The position numbers were made by a program, and so were the translations under genes. Below, piece by piece: positions 34,045-46,262 of a stretch of DNA of 64,000 bases. Position 1 is the stretch's first letter, and each line of letters starts with the position of its first letter. The DNA is taken from contig NC_134539.1 of assembly GCF_050624435.1 (NCBI RefSeq), forward strand, positions 41,262,001-41,326,000. Direction: 5' to 3'. Source of the DNA: Tenrec ecaudatus (Eukaryota > Chordata > Mammalia > Afrosoricida > Tenrecidae). The notes under the pieces are model-generated. The model ran no database searches. It was given only the letters and a program-made list of their open reading frames with translations, and was not told the origin of the DNA.

Positions 34045-35521
34045 GGATCCAAGCAAATGAAATCCTTAACACCTTCATCTTTTCTCCATTCATCAGAGGT
34101 TATTTATTGAGCTAGCTGTGGGGACTTTTGTTTCCTTTACAATGAGTAGTTGTAACTGTAATCCATGCTGCATTATACTCCATGCTGATGGTAGCCATCA
34201 CTGATCTTCATCAGGAAGTGCTTCAAATCCTCCAGTCTCACAAAACAGGGTTATTTCATTTGCACATCACAAGTCATTAGCCTTCTTCCAATCCTATTCC
34301 CATTTTCTGCTTCATATATTCCAACTTTTTGAATCAATATGATTAAGAAATACAGCCCTGGTTTACGCTTTTCCTGATTTTAAGTGAGATTCAGAATCCT
34401 CTTGGTTTGACAGACTCTTTCTCGATCTGTGTACAAGTTCTGCGGGAGCACAAGGAATCACTTTGGAATTCCCACTCTCCATTCATAAGATTACTCACAG
34501 TTTATTATGATCCACACAGTCTAATGTCTTTTCAAAGTTAATAAGAAAAAAGTGTCCCTCTTTCCGGTATTTGCTACTTTCAAAGTCGTCTGATGCCACA
34601 GAGCTATGCCTCACTCCATGCCCTCTGCTCAGCAGAGCTTGAATCCCGGCATGTCCGTGTCAATACATTCCCGCATCCATTTCTGAAATAGCTTCACCAA
34701 AAGTACTTGCGTGTGATAGTAATAAGATCGTATGACAACTTCCGCATTCTTTTAGCTTACTTTTCTTTGGAATGGGCATGAGTGTGGATCTCTTCTAGAC
34801 AGTCGAATCAGGCAACTAGCTTCCAAATTTCTTGGCATTGAAAAGTGCATCCAGCACTGCGGTAGTGTGTTGAAACTTTTCAATTGGTATTGTGTTAATT
34901 CCTCACGTGGAACTTATGACCAATGCTATCGAAGCAGCTTGGATTTCTTCCTTCAGTACCATCATATCTTGATCATAAGCTACCTCTTAAGATTGTTGAA
35001 GATCAACCATTTCTTTTGTGACTTCGTATTTCTTTCATGTTCTTTGATGCTTCTCGCATCATTCAATATTTTGCCCATAGAATCACGGGACTTGAATTTT
35101 TGTTTTCCTTTTAGTACTTCCGTCCTTGAGAAACTCAGACTGAGTTGTTCCCTTTGGTCTTCTAGCTCCGAGTTTTTGCATGTTCCACTGTATTCCTGTG
35201 TTTTGTCTTCTCATGCTGCCCTCGGACGTTTTTGGTTCAGCTCCTTTACATCGCCATTTCTTCAATTGACTTTCGCTTCCATGCATTGAAGAGCATGTTT
35301 CAGAGTTCCTTCTGACATCAACACTGGCTTCTTTCTTTCTTGTCTTTTTCAATGATCTTTTCATTCCTCATGTGTGATTTTTTATACCATCCTATAACTC
35401 CACTGGCATTTTAATTAGTGTTCACTCCATCAAATCTGATCTTTAGCTGGTCTCTAAAATTAGGAAAAATGTTCACAAAGTCATATGATTGACTTTCCTT
35501 GTACTTTTTAAACCTCCTGAT

Positions 35522-35743
35522 CAGGGGGTCCCCCAATTTTTAAACAGGGGGCCAGTTGACTGTCCTTCAGACCCGTTGGAGGCCTGGACTATAGTTTTAA
35601 AAAAAAAAACTATGAAAAATTCCTATGCACACTGCTCATATCTTATTTTGAATAAAAAACAGAACGGGACAAAAACACCCAGCGGGCCAAATAAATGTAC
35701 TGGGTGGGCCACTGGCCCTTGGGCCGTAGTTTGAGGACACCTG
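35522..35743 (+). mobile_element. hAT MITE (second horizontally spread type), 222 bp
   Basis: It starts CAGGGGGTCCCCCAA and ends GTAGTTTGAGGACACCTG, and is flanked by 8-bp ctcctgat (35514-35521) and ctccagat (35744-35751), one mismatch. The inner words 'gggccagttgactgtccttcagacccgttgg' and 'actgggtgggccactggcccttgggccgtag' are those of a small hAT family found patchily in bats, bushbaby, tenrec and opossum. It lacks a transposase and lies inside the antisense RTE. Confidence 0.8.
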
Positions 35744-36483
35744 CTCCAGATCATGGTTTAAATTTTTTTCATCTTAAACCTCAACTTGCATGTAAACAAG
35801 TGATGGACTGTTTTACAATAGGCCTCTAGCTTTGCTTTAGTTGAAGTTGCCGCAGATATAGGAGATTTGATTCCTGTGTGTTCCCTTTGGCAAGGTTCAC
35901 ATTAAGATTCATTAGTTGTTGAAAAGGGGTATTTGAATAAGTCACTGGTCTTACAAAATTCGCCAACTTTGTTTCTATCATCAACGCCATATTTTTTGGC
36001 TACTGATCCTTTTTCTTCATTTCCAATGGGATGGAATTGCCATTGTACCTCTTAGACTACTTTAAAATTTAAATCTCTAATCAAATGGATGCATGGTTAT
36101 GGTTAAGAAATGTAATATATCCTTTTTCTCAACTGAAAAAAGTGTATTTAAATGAAGAACTTATAAGGTTATGATTAATAAATAAATTAAATATTCTCAT
36201 TAAAGTTTCAGTCATTTTCCTTCTTTTTTGCAAGCTCCCACTCTCATCGCTCCATTTATCAATCGACCACATCAGGATAACTACTGCGGCTTAGTCGCTC
36301 ATAAAAGTCTTCTTTGTCAGATCAATTTATACTGAAGGAACTTTGTACAAAAGGTCTATTTATTATAACATATGCTGAATGGTTATTAGTTAAAATATTT
36401 TCCAGTTAGATTACCTAGAATCTCCTCTATGAGGATCCATAAGAGAAAATTATCTCTGGTTTCTTTCCCAGAAATAGATAAGC

Positions 36484-37013
36484 TGTGTTAGGCCAGGTTG
36501 AGTAGAGGAAATAATTCAGTGGCATATATATATGCCTTCTATTAGTCTTATATTAAGGAATATATGCCTTATATTATATATGCCTTATAGTAGAGGCTTA
36601 TATATATATGACTTATATTAGAGTCTTATATTAAGGAATAATTATACATCAAGCAAACATCCCAGTCCAGTCCATAAATCTGATACTGGTCCGTAATCGG
36701 ATATTAGTCCATAAATCCCTCTTCAGCTCATGAAGCTGCATGTAGTGATGTGAAATGCAGGAGGGTCACAGGCCAGTGGGTGAAAAGTCTTGAGGATCCA
36801 ATAGTGGTGGATGCATCTCTAGGGGTCTGGCAAGTCTCCAGCAGGTCTCCATGTGGCTTTCCTGCAGCAAAATGAAGCAGAGGGAGAAGGAGGCCTGCCC
36901 CCAGAGAGGCATTTATCTTGGTAGCGCTCCAATCAAGCTCTAACCTGATTGACAGGCTAAACTCTGCCCACATGTTTCTACAGCAGCCATGTTGGCATAA
37001 AAAGTCTATCACA
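36484..37013 (-). repeat. ERVL-like solo LTR with AT-rich expansion
   Basis: It reads TGTGTTAGGCCAGGTTGAG ... AGTCTATCACA, flanked by a perfect 5-bp TSD taagc (36479-36483 and 37014-37018). At 36522-36645 an AT-rich stretch repeats 'tatatgcctt' and 'agtcttatattaaggaat'. Confidence 0.85.
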
Positions 37014-37546
37014 TAAGCTCATCCTAAAAATCTGGTACAGTTTCTGTCTTACAAACTAATGTCATTTGGTGGACTTCTACTCATGGAAACTCTACAGGTT
37101 TCAGAGAAGAATTGTGCTACATACTGTTTACAATGGTTCACTGTTTTGGAAGAATGTCAGACCTTTCTTCCAAGGTGCATCTAGATAGACTCAGTTTCCA
37201 AGAGTCAGAAGAAGCCTGACTTGAGCTGGGCAGGACTTACCTTTTACTACAACTGTGTAAACCATGTCTGCATATAAATCTCTTTCTATAAACAGACATA
37301 TACAAGCATCACTGCTTTTGCTTCTGTCAAGAACCCAACTTAACACAGGTACCAACTTAATTTTTAATCTATTTTATGTCCAAGCCTTTAGTCTGATTAA
37401 TTGCTGTAATGATTTTACCTTGTATTACTTGCTTAATGTAGTCATCCTAGATAATTTAATAAATTAGAATATAAAAATAATAAACATGATTTTACATAGT
37501 TCAAAGCTGCTGATAGTATTGAGAAATAATGCATTTGATGAGTCTA

Positions 37547-38482
37547 TGAGGGGGTACTCCAAGTCCCCTCCAAAAAATGGAATAAAGCTCAGCTGAGTGG
37601 AGCTTTCCTAATACACATCCCCCCCCCCCACCCGCTAGGTGAGCATTGAGCTACTTGCTCTGAGTTAATGCACTCCATGGAGTTGCCTGGGAAGATTGTA
37701 TCTGGTCACAGTGATTTTTTTTTTCCATAAAAGCAGTTTCACTCGAACCTCACTTTTTGTGAGGGCTGATTTAAGAGAACAGTGTGCAGCTGTGAAATTT
37801 TGTTTCCTGCTTGGGAAAAATGCCGCAGAAACTGTTGTGATGTTGAACGCAGCCTCCAAGGGCAGCACTCTGGGAAAAACTCAAGTGTAGGAGTGCATTT
37901 CTCGTTTCAAAAAGGTGAACTTTCAATTGATGACAAACCTCATTCTGGATGTCTGTCAATTTCCAGAACGGACAAAAATGTCGACCCTTACGTAGTGCAT
38001 TTGCATTTGGATTTCGTTCCACCAGGTCAGACTGCTAATCAGGCTTCTATGTAAAGGTTCTGAAAAGGTTTGGGGCAGCTGGGGGACTGATTTTGCCACC
38101 ACGACAAGGTTACTGCTCATGCAGCCATCTCAGTGCACCAGTTTTTAGCAAACGTCGCATGCCTTTTTTGCACCACACACCTTGCTCACCTGACTTCACT
38201 CCATGCAACTTCTTTTTGTTTCCATGAATGAAGAGGGACATGAAAAGACAGCGATTTGATGGCCTAGAAAAGGTGAAGAAAAAAGCAAAGGAGGTGCTGT
38301 CAGCCATCCAAATAGATGAGTTTGGAAAATGTTTCGAAGAATGGCATCACAGATTTGGCGAATGTATTAAGTGTGATGGATAGTAATTTGAAGCTGATAC
38401 GTATTATCTTTTTTTGTTGTTAAAAAAATTGCAATGTATAATTTTGAAAAAAAAATCTGTCTTGGGGGTAGGTACCTCCTTG
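37547..38482 (+). mobile_element. Mariner-type transposon, internally deleted, 936 bp
   Basis: It begins TGAGGGGGTACTCCAAG and ends GGTAGGTACCTCCTTG, imperfect inverted repeats, and is bordered by TA at 37545-37546 and 38483-38484. It encodes decayed mariner transposase pieces (see the pseudogene entry). Full-length mariners are about 1.3 kb, so about 0.35 kb is missing. Confidence 0.88.
37696..38385 (+). pseudogene. Mariner transposase pseudogene
   Basis: In shifting frames it shows the N-terminal DNA-binding part (AAVKFCFLLGKNAAETV), the linker (GELSIDDKPHSGC) and then FVPPGQTANQ. The last should lie some 100 residues further on, so the first catalytic aspartate region is deleted. After a frame change the HHDNAPAH block is decayed (HHDKVTAH). 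The third catalytic aspartate, normally in SPDxxPCDFFLFP, is asparagine (SPDFTPCNFFLFP). The C-terminus KRQRFDGLEKVKKKAKEVLS is well kept. It is non-functional. Confidence 0.85.
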
Positions 38483-38484
38483 TA

Positions 38485-40120
38485 TTCTGGTGTGTTACCA
38501 GTCAAATCTTAAACAAGGACTCAAATGTATAGCTTTCAAAAATCTCAGTCAGTTTTATTTGCATTTTGACTCAGTCTTTAGTTTTTTAAACTGACTCTCC
38601 TCATTTGGCTGGTGAGGTTGGGAGTGGTGACATCAAAACTCTTTAAACACTGGGTTGGAAACCAGAAATCTCCTCCCCTCCCTCTCTGGCAGTGTTGTTT
38701 CTGTTCTTTTTCAGACTGGATAATGTCTGACAGAGATTAACAACTCTTATTAAATCTGAACATCTCTTCAGAATCTTTCAAGCTGTGTTTGAGAAAGCAG
38801 CTTCTCAGAGTTGAAACTGTAGGTAAAATATATTTCGTCATTGGTGCTCATTTTGTTTGTAGTTATCTGATAATAAAAACAGAAGGAATAGAAAAACAAG
38901 GAAGCGAAAGTATTCAAAGTAGAGGTAGAATTGGAAGACCAATCTTTCTACTACGTATTCTATTTTTGCCCAGGAGCTACCCAAAACCTCAAAATTTATC
39001 CTCAGATCAAAATTGATGACAAAATTTTCAAGTTCAGCGACTGGGCTGTCATCCCATGGAAACTGGCTAGCTCCAAACTCATGTGGTTTGTTAGAGTCCA
39101 GAGATAAGCGACACTTGCAGACACACACGTGCACACAACCATTGTTTCATTAAAGCACACCGTCACCTAAAGAATTGAGTGAGCACCTCTGGAGTGAGAA
39201 GGACACCTTGGGTCTCCCTCTCAAGCTGAGAAGGGACATTGTCTAGGGGATCTTTCTAGTTTTTAACCGGCACTTTTGAAGTGGAGTGGTTTGTGGCTCT
39301 GTGGACTGTCAAGCAACTTTCTGATCAGTAGTTCTGTGCATCCTGGGGGCTCATACATCATTTCTGTAGAATGTATTTGAGCTGCGACTCTGAGTCGGCA
39401 TGTCTCAGAATGTTTCAGGATTATCTCTGAGTGCCTTCCTGTCTCAAGATTTTTACCAGGGCCTGGCTTCAAGGTTAAAGTGCTGGCCAAGCCAATTCAA
39501 ACAGAGCCCTTTGTTCACAACTTGCTTCACAGGGTCCTTTGTTCAATCACTTAGCAGGCATGGCAGAAGGCCCTATTTTCTTCCTGTCAAGAATGTTTAG
39601 CAAGATCATGAGCATAGGCATGTGGTTCATATGAAAGAAAAATTCATATGCTAGAGATTCTCCTGTCTTTAAAATTGTCAAACCCATAAGGTGGTTTACT
39701 TGATATGCATACTAATTTATCAAATTTCTGATTATAGTTTAATTTCTCCCTTATAATAATCTGAAGGAAATGGAAAACCACACAGCTTTCTTACTTGACA
39801 ACTACATTTTACCACAAAAATTGCTTTTTCTTTAAATATTTAATAATTATATGTGTGAAGGGACTTTACCATAATATTCTGCCTTGGAAATCTGATGGAC
39901 AACTCAACCTGGTTGTATAGTGTCTATAATTTGAAATTGACTCAAAATAATGGCCTTGGTATGGGTTTGAGGCAGCCAACAACTTAAGGTTGGAGAGGTG
40001 GTGATAGAAAAAAATGTAAATTCTGATTTATTATAAAACCCATGTACTTGTTAGAAAAATGTTTTTGTTTAGAGAATATTAGAAAAAATATGGTTACTGA
40101 TTTAGCGAGTGCATTTAGAA
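38485..40120. other. Unassigned sequence
   Basis: No repeat family or exon was recognised in this 1.6-kb stretch. Confidence 0.4.
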
Positions 40121-40124
40121 ATTA

Positions 40125-41090
40125 CCTAAAATGGCCAAAGGTTTGCAGGAAGGTTTCTGAACAGCTTCCAAAATACAGGTGACACCACCTTGCTTGCTTG
40201 AAGCCAGGAGGATTTGGTATACTCATGATGAGATCAATGATTACCACCTTCATGGCAGCTTGCAAATCAGTGTGAAGAAGACAACCTCTTGACAACTGGA
40301 CCAATGAAACCACATCATGACAAAATGAGAATTTGTCAAAGAGAGCAGTTTGCTTAGATCTGCAACCATTGCTCAGGGAAGTAGTTGTCAAGCAGAAATC
40401 AAATGGCTTGTTTGATCGGACAAATGTGCTGAAAAAGTACCTCTTTAAAGTGTCTCTTTGAGGACTCTTTGAGGTGCACCTGAGCCAAGGCAGAATAGTT
40501 TCAGTCCCCTCCTTACAGGGATAGCTGGACGCTGAGTAAGGAAGAAACGAGAAGATCGGGTGCCTTTGGACTATGGTGTTGGGGAAGAATGTGGAAAGGA
40601 CAGTGGACTGTGAGCAGAACAAACACATCTCTCTTGGGAGAAGTAGAGTTGCTTCTTGGACAGAAGAATGGCAACACATTGGCGCCTTCTTTGGCCATAT
40701 TAATGGGGAATTAAGCATTTGAGTTACAATGTTGGAGAAGAAGGGTGATATCTTTGACGTGGCCAAAAGAATAAATAAATGTACCGTGGACGTCCTGCAC
40801 ACCGTGCTCCTAGGAACCGGAGATGATGAGACTTCGTTGTGGATGCTTCGGCCATGTTGTCAGGAAAGACGAGTCTCTGGAAAAGGAGGACGTCGTGCTT
40901 GGTGAAACAGAGGATCAGGAAAAATTAGGAAGACCCTCAGCGACATGATTGGCACAATGGCTGCAACAACAGGCTCAAACACAACCATTATAACATGATG
41001 CAGGGCCAGGCAGGGATGCCCTGTGGTTCACAGAGTCACTATGAGTTGGAACTAACTCAAGGGGCACCCAACAGTAGCAACAAATGTGTA
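40125..41090 (+). mobile_element. RTE LINE 3' fragment with internal duplication
   Basis: Sense RTE words include 'cttgacaactggaccaatgaa', 'cagcagaaatcaaatgg', 'tgtgctgaaaaagtacctctttaaag' and 'ggatgcttcggccatgttgtcaggaaagacgagtctctgg'. The end is 'actatgagttggaactaactcaaggggcacccaacagtagcaac'. The segment around 'ggtgttggggaagaatg...cttctttggccat' (40565-40700) is present again, diverged, at 40728-40862. The RTE frame KDESLEKEDVV is visible near 40862-40895. Confidence 0.85.
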
Positions 41091-42185
41091 GACATAAGTT
41101 AACGTTGGCCACTAGAGTTTTACCAACTAACTTTCAAGCAGAGTCAAGAATTGACTCTCGACTCATCGAACCTGCAAAATAGAATGGAAGACAGTGCTAT
41201 AAAACATCAAGGAAGTTGCGTGGATAAGATAAAGAGAAACTGTACTTTCTCTGGTTTTTTAGGTGATGCGATTTTTTATTTTAATGCAGAAGAAAACCTC
41301 TGGGCCTTTTGGTATTTGACTGAACTTTAAATACAAAATCTATCTTGGCTGGGATGTTTCAGTCTGTTCAATCTGTGTTCTCAAAGCCACATATGTACTG
41401 AAACAGCAAACAGTGAGCTATGTGGTTGAGATCAGAAGGTTGGCTACTGCCCTCACCTGCCACACTTCGTAGGTGTTAGATTTCAACTCCTAAATTTGCA
41501 ATTGTCATACAAACGGAGATAAGTCTAAAGTATGCAATATTTATGAAAATGTGCTAAGCTAATCAATTATTTTAATAGAGTTTCCCAGTAAGTATTTGTT
41601 ACTTCGAATAAAGCTAATTGCAAACAACTTTCAAATCCTATACTTTTTCAAGTGAGATACTAATTACCAGTCACTTATCAACTTGGCTAGTTAATTCATT
41701 CCCTCTTCTTTGTAAGGAGACAAATGTAAACACAGAGATAAATACAACATCACCACCAGGATATATGGGATACTGGCATACATATTTAAAGTCCGAGTTT
41801 TAATTCTATGATTAAATGTAAGCATTTCAATGATATGAGTAAATTATCATTAAATGGAATAGTTTACAATGCCAAAAATGCCATAGTTAAATTAGTAAAT
41901 TTATATTCTCATGTCAACATAATTTAATATAATACTTCCTAACTAAATACAGTAAGATACATCAAAGCAAACAAACAAAACGTTCATGTATGTTGGTTCA
42001 GTAATTTTAGTTTGGAAAGCTTCTCACAAGGCATTAATTCGACAATAGAAGGTATGTGCACAAAAATATTCTATGCAATGTTATTTGTAATGGTATAAGT
42101 ATACCAAATAAATAAATAGTTACTCAATTGCGGCACATTAAATAACATAATGGGATATTGCATGTTTATAAAAGTTAACATTCTC
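41091..42185. other. AT-rich unassigned sequence
   Basis: No recognisable repeat or gene. Confidence 0.4.
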
Positions 42186-42189
42186 AAGA

Positions 42190-44640
42190 TTGTTTTGAGG
42201 TGCAACAGAAACCCTAGCATTCATGCCCCATCCTCACAATACTGTGTTTGAACTCATTATTTAAGCCGCCATGTCACTCTATCACTCTTTTTTACTAACC
42301 CTCTGCAAAAGAGGACGTCCTTCTCCAGTGAGTGGTCCCTCTGGAGAACCTGTAGAAAGCACATGAGACAAAGTCCACACTCTGGCTATACTTTCATTAA
42401 GAAAGATTTGGTCATTCTTCCTGAAACCCATGATAAATTCAATATTCATCATCAGATGATAGTTTAAAGACACTAATTCCTCGACTCCTTATTCATTGTC
42501 CAGGGTTCCTTGGCAGATGAAGTGATTAAAATCACGTGATTCGTGGTCAGGCAAACCATCCTCACAGTACCATCTTTGCTTTTTAATCTGCAGCAAATTT
42601 TCCAATGAAATATATCATTTGATTTCTTGACTGCTGCTTCCATGTACATTGATTGTGCATTCAAGTAACATTATAACCTTGATTTTAAAACTCCATTTTT
42701 TTATTATCATGCTGTTGTTTAGGGGTCCGACTGTGAAGGTTTTGTTTTCTTTATGGCTAATCCATACGGAATTTATATAGCCTGTGCACTTTACATTAAG
42801 TGCTTCAAATACTCTTCACTTTCAGCCAGCAAGTTTGTCATCTTCCTCATTAATAAACTTTCCTCCCATGCTGATTCTGCATTCTTCTTACCGTAATCCA
42901 GGGTCTTGGATTTTTTGGTCAGCACACAGATTTAATAAATATGCCAAAGAAATACAAACAATGAGGCACACTATTTCTGATTTTGAACCCCAAATATCCC
43001 CTTGATCTCTTTCAATTACTATTTCTTTGTCTATGCTCAGCTTCCACATGAATACAATTAAGTGTGCTGGAATTCTCTGTCTTTTCAATGTTATCGATTA
43101 TATGTTCTGATCAATACAGTCAAATGTCTTGCAGAGTCGATAAAACGAATGTAAAGATCTTTCTGGTATTTCAGCCAAGATCCATCAGACATCAGCAATG
43201 ATATCGCTCATTACCCAGCCTATGCTGAATTTGCCTGGAATTTCTGACAGTTCCATGTTGCACTCATTTTGTAATAATGCTAAGTAAAATTTCATTTGCA
43301 CATGATATTAATTGTATTGTCAAATAACATCCACCTTCTGTGGGATTATCTTCCTTTGGAATAAACATGAGTCCATTCACATTGATTGGCCAGGTGGCCG
43401 TCTTCCACATACTAGACACAGATGAGTGCATGCTTTCAGGGCTGCCTCAGGTTGTCAGAACATTTTATTAGTAATCTGTCCATTCCTGAAGCTTCCAGTT
43501 ATTGCCAATGCCATCAGTGTAGCTTGGATTTCTTCATATTACCCATTCATGTGCTTCCTCCTTAAATGAACAATTCCCTTTGTTAAAGTGACTCAGTGAA
43601 TTCCTTTCTTCTTTCACTGCTGCCTCTAGCATTCAAATGAATGGCATCCAAAAGATTCCATCAGTACAACCTGAAGCTCATTTTTTTCCTCCAATTCCAT
43701 CAAGTGCCAAATATCATTTTTCATTTTGGTTTTCTAACTTCGAGTCTTTGCATTTTCATTACCATTTTTTTTGCTGTCTTGAATCAGCAATTTGAAATTT
43801 TCTGCTCAGCTCTTTTATTCATGATTTCCTTCATTCTCTTTGCCTGCTCTTAGTTCAAGAGCTAATTTCAGAGTCTGTTGTGACATTAATTTGCTTTTAT
43901 TTTTTCTTTCTTGTTTTTTAACAGCCGTTTGTTTTCTCCTCAATGCTGCTCTTTAATTGCTGTAATTTCAGTCATTCGTGCTCTGTGTGTTCTATCTATT
44001 CTTGAGCTGACCTCGGAATTTGGTTGTGACATACTAAAGATCATACTTCGGCTCTGAGAGACTTGTTTTAATTCTTCTTAACTACACCTTAAACTTGCAT
44101 AGGATCATCTGATGATCTTTTCTAGTAAGCTCCTGACCTTGTTTTGACTGATAATGCTGATTTTCTCTGCCATCTCCGTCCATAGAGGGAGTTGATTGGA
44201 TTTCTATGTATGCCACATGGCGAGTCACTATACCACAGGCATGGTCCCTATTACTGCTATTTAAAATCAGTATTTACAATGAATAAATTGTTGCTCCAGA
44301 AAAATTCTATCCTGCGATTTCTGACATCATCTCTATCACCAAAGTCATAGTTTCCACAACCAGTCCATTCTTTTTCAAAAATTCATAATTCAATTACCAA
44401 TAATTATCAATTCATCTTGATATGTTTGATAAATCTTGGGGTACATAAAGCAGTAAAAATCTGTAATTTTTTTTCATATTTGGCATTAGTGGCTGGTGCA
44501 TACATTTGAATAATGTATTAATGGGATTTCTTGGTAGGTGTATGGATATTATGCAGTCACTGATAGAGCATTGGACTTTAAGGTAGAATTTAAAATGTTC
44601 TTTTTGACAATTAATGTGACAAATATTCACTCTATCAATC
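42190..44640 (-). mobile_element. RTE LINE, long antisense copy
   Basis: The plus strand follows RTE backwards from the 3' UTR ('gccccatcctcacaatactgtgtttgaactcatt') through reverse transcriptase ('ttgatttcttgactgctgcttccatg', 'cctggaatttctgacagttcc', 'tattgtcaaataacatcc'). It reaches the endonuclease ('ctatcaccaaagtcatagtttccacaacc', 'aattaccaataattatcaattcatcttga'). It spans almost the whole ORF but is heavily mutated. The 3' terminal bases are lost. Confidence 0.88.
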
Positions 44641-44849
44641 CTAGCATGTCTGTCAGTATGTCTTTTTGCGGGGGTTTATATTCCTGGGGTTCTGGAAGCC
44701 ATGTTACTGGTATGCCAAAGGCTAGCAGGATCATTACATGTACAGGTTTCAGCAGAACTTTCACAATAAAAACAGATAATGAAGAAGGAATCAGCTGCTC
44801 ACTTCACAGGATGAGCCACTGAAACCTCATGCATAGCTTCGAAACATTG

Positions 44850-46095
44850 TCGGAGAGTGAAGGCCTAATGGGTGGAAGCAGAACAATGTGGGAGATAATG
44901 CTGGAGAAGTCATAGGCCAGGTAAATGTGACTAAGGTGTGGATCATATGATAGAATTTTGCAAGACCAATGACTTGTTCATATCAAATATTTTTTTTCAC
45001 CAACACAACAGGAGACTATACATACAGACTTCTCCAGATGGAATACATAGAATTCAAATGGACTACATCTCTGGGAAGAGATATTGGAGAAGTTCAATAT
45101 CAGCAGCTAAAGCCAGGCCAGGGGCTGACCGTGGAGCAGAACATTAATTGCTCCTATGTAAGTTCAGGTTAAAGCTGAAGAAAATTAAAACATGTCCAAG
45201 AGAGCTGATCTGACCTGGAGTGTATCCCATCTGAATTGTGAGAGCATTTCAAGGACAGTTTGAGTCACTGGACACGAATGACAGAGATGTGATGCACTCT
45301 GGGAGGACATCAAGACGACGAAGAAAGCAATTACAAAGAAAGAAAAGATCGAAACTGATGACCTAAGAGATGCTGAACTTGCTCTTGATAGTAGAGGAGC
45401 TAAAACAAATGGAAGAAATGATAAAGAGCTGAACAGAAACCGTCAAAGGGCAACTGGAGGAGACACACGAAAATATCACAATGAAAGGTCAGATACCTGG
45501 AGTGAGTACCCACAGGGAAGAACAAACTGTGCAGATCTTAAACTGCAAGCAAGCAAGAAAAAATGCAAACCTTTAGTTGCAATCTTGAAATACTTTATGG
45601 GCAAAATAATGAAATATTCAAGAACCATCCAGATCAGATGGGAAAAAAGGCAAAACGTCACTGACTGTACTAAAAAGAACTCGCCCACATGCCATCATTT
45701 CAGGAGGTTGCATTTGAGCAAGAACCAATGGTTCTGAAGGAGGAAATCCAAGCTGCTCTGAAAGCATTAGTCAAAGTCCAAGAATTGGATTTCGATGGAA
45801 TATGAACTGAGTATTTCAACCAGCTGATGAAGCATTGGAAGCACTCACTCATTTATGCCAGGAAAAGTCAGATTGTTGGCCAACCAACTCTTGGAGAGAT
45901 CCATATTTGTACCTAATGCAAAGAAGGGTGACCCAAGAGAATACTCAAATTATAGAACAAAATTATTGATATCACATGTAAGTAAAATTTTACAGGAAAT
46001 CATGCAACAGTGACTGCAACAGTGCAGTGACAGGAAGCTGCACAGCTGCTTGGTAACCATATAAAAGGGACCAGTCTGTGGACGAGTAAATCACC
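44850..46095 (+). mobile_element. RTE LINE 5' half (sense), head to head with the previous copy
   Basis: It includes 'gatagaattttgcaagaccaatgacttgttcat', 'gacttctccagatggaatacatagaattcaaatggactacatc', 'caagaaccaatggttctgaaggaggaaatccaagctgctctgaaa' and 'agggtgacccaagagaatactcaaattatagaacaaaa'. It ends within the reverse transcriptase region, so the 3' half is missing. Confidence 0.88.
44938..45172 (+). pseudogene. RTE AP-endonuclease fragment
   Basis: Overlapping frames give IEFCKTNDLFISNIFFHQH and SPDGIHRIQMDYISGKR, matching the RTE endonuclease C-terminal part (family form SPDGxHRNQIDYIxxxRR) followed by PGAD. The first part of the domain is not open. It is a dead fragment. Confidence 0.85.
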
Positions 46096-46227
46096 TCAGA
46101 TGCCAAGGGTCCAATAGTGATGGAAACAAGCCAGCTATGATTTAACATTTTACTTGTCAAACTTTAATTATTCATAAAACAGTAAGGTTGGATAAAAAGT
46201 GGGTTTTTTCCCCTATCTCTGTTTTTT

Positions 46228-46262
46228 TAAATCATTTTATTGGGGACTCATACAACTCAAAA
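46228..46262 (-). repeat. Family B 3' tip (about 35 bp)
   Basis: 'tttttttaaatcattttattggggactcatacaact' is the antisense 3' end of family B with its A-tail. No clear TSD was found, so it is either an extremely short insertion or a remnant. Confidence 0.55.

Larger units (their letters stand above)
33275..36090 (-). mobile_element. Long RTE LINE (antisense) carrying an LTR and a hAT MITE
   Basis: From 'tgctgttattgttagaagctgc' the plus strand follows the RTE backwards through the reverse transcriptase ('atgatccacacagtctaatgtctttt', 'ccaaatttcttggcattg', 'cttccttcagtaccatcat'). It then passes the linker and the endonuclease region ('cttgcatgtaaacaagtgatggactgtt', 'ttgtttctatcatcaacgccatattttttggctactgatcctttttcttc'). 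About 200 bp near the 3' end seem deleted. A solo LTR (33544-34044) and a hAT MITE (35522-35743) interrupt it. All frames are broken; open frames here are antisense. Confidence 0.9.

Noticed and set aside
34867-35289. 140-codon plus-strand frame
   Set aside because: Antisense to the RTE ORF; the real (decayed) coding strand is minus.
40122-40802. Longest open frame in the window (226 codons, minus strand)
   Set aside because: It lies antisense to an RTE LINE fragment, resembles no family I know, and has no promoter or splice context; chance frame.
42190-46095. Single RTE insertion with 5' inversion (twin priming)
   Set aside because: Both halves contain overlapping RTE regions (endonuclease and early reverse transcriptase), which one inverted insertion cannot give.
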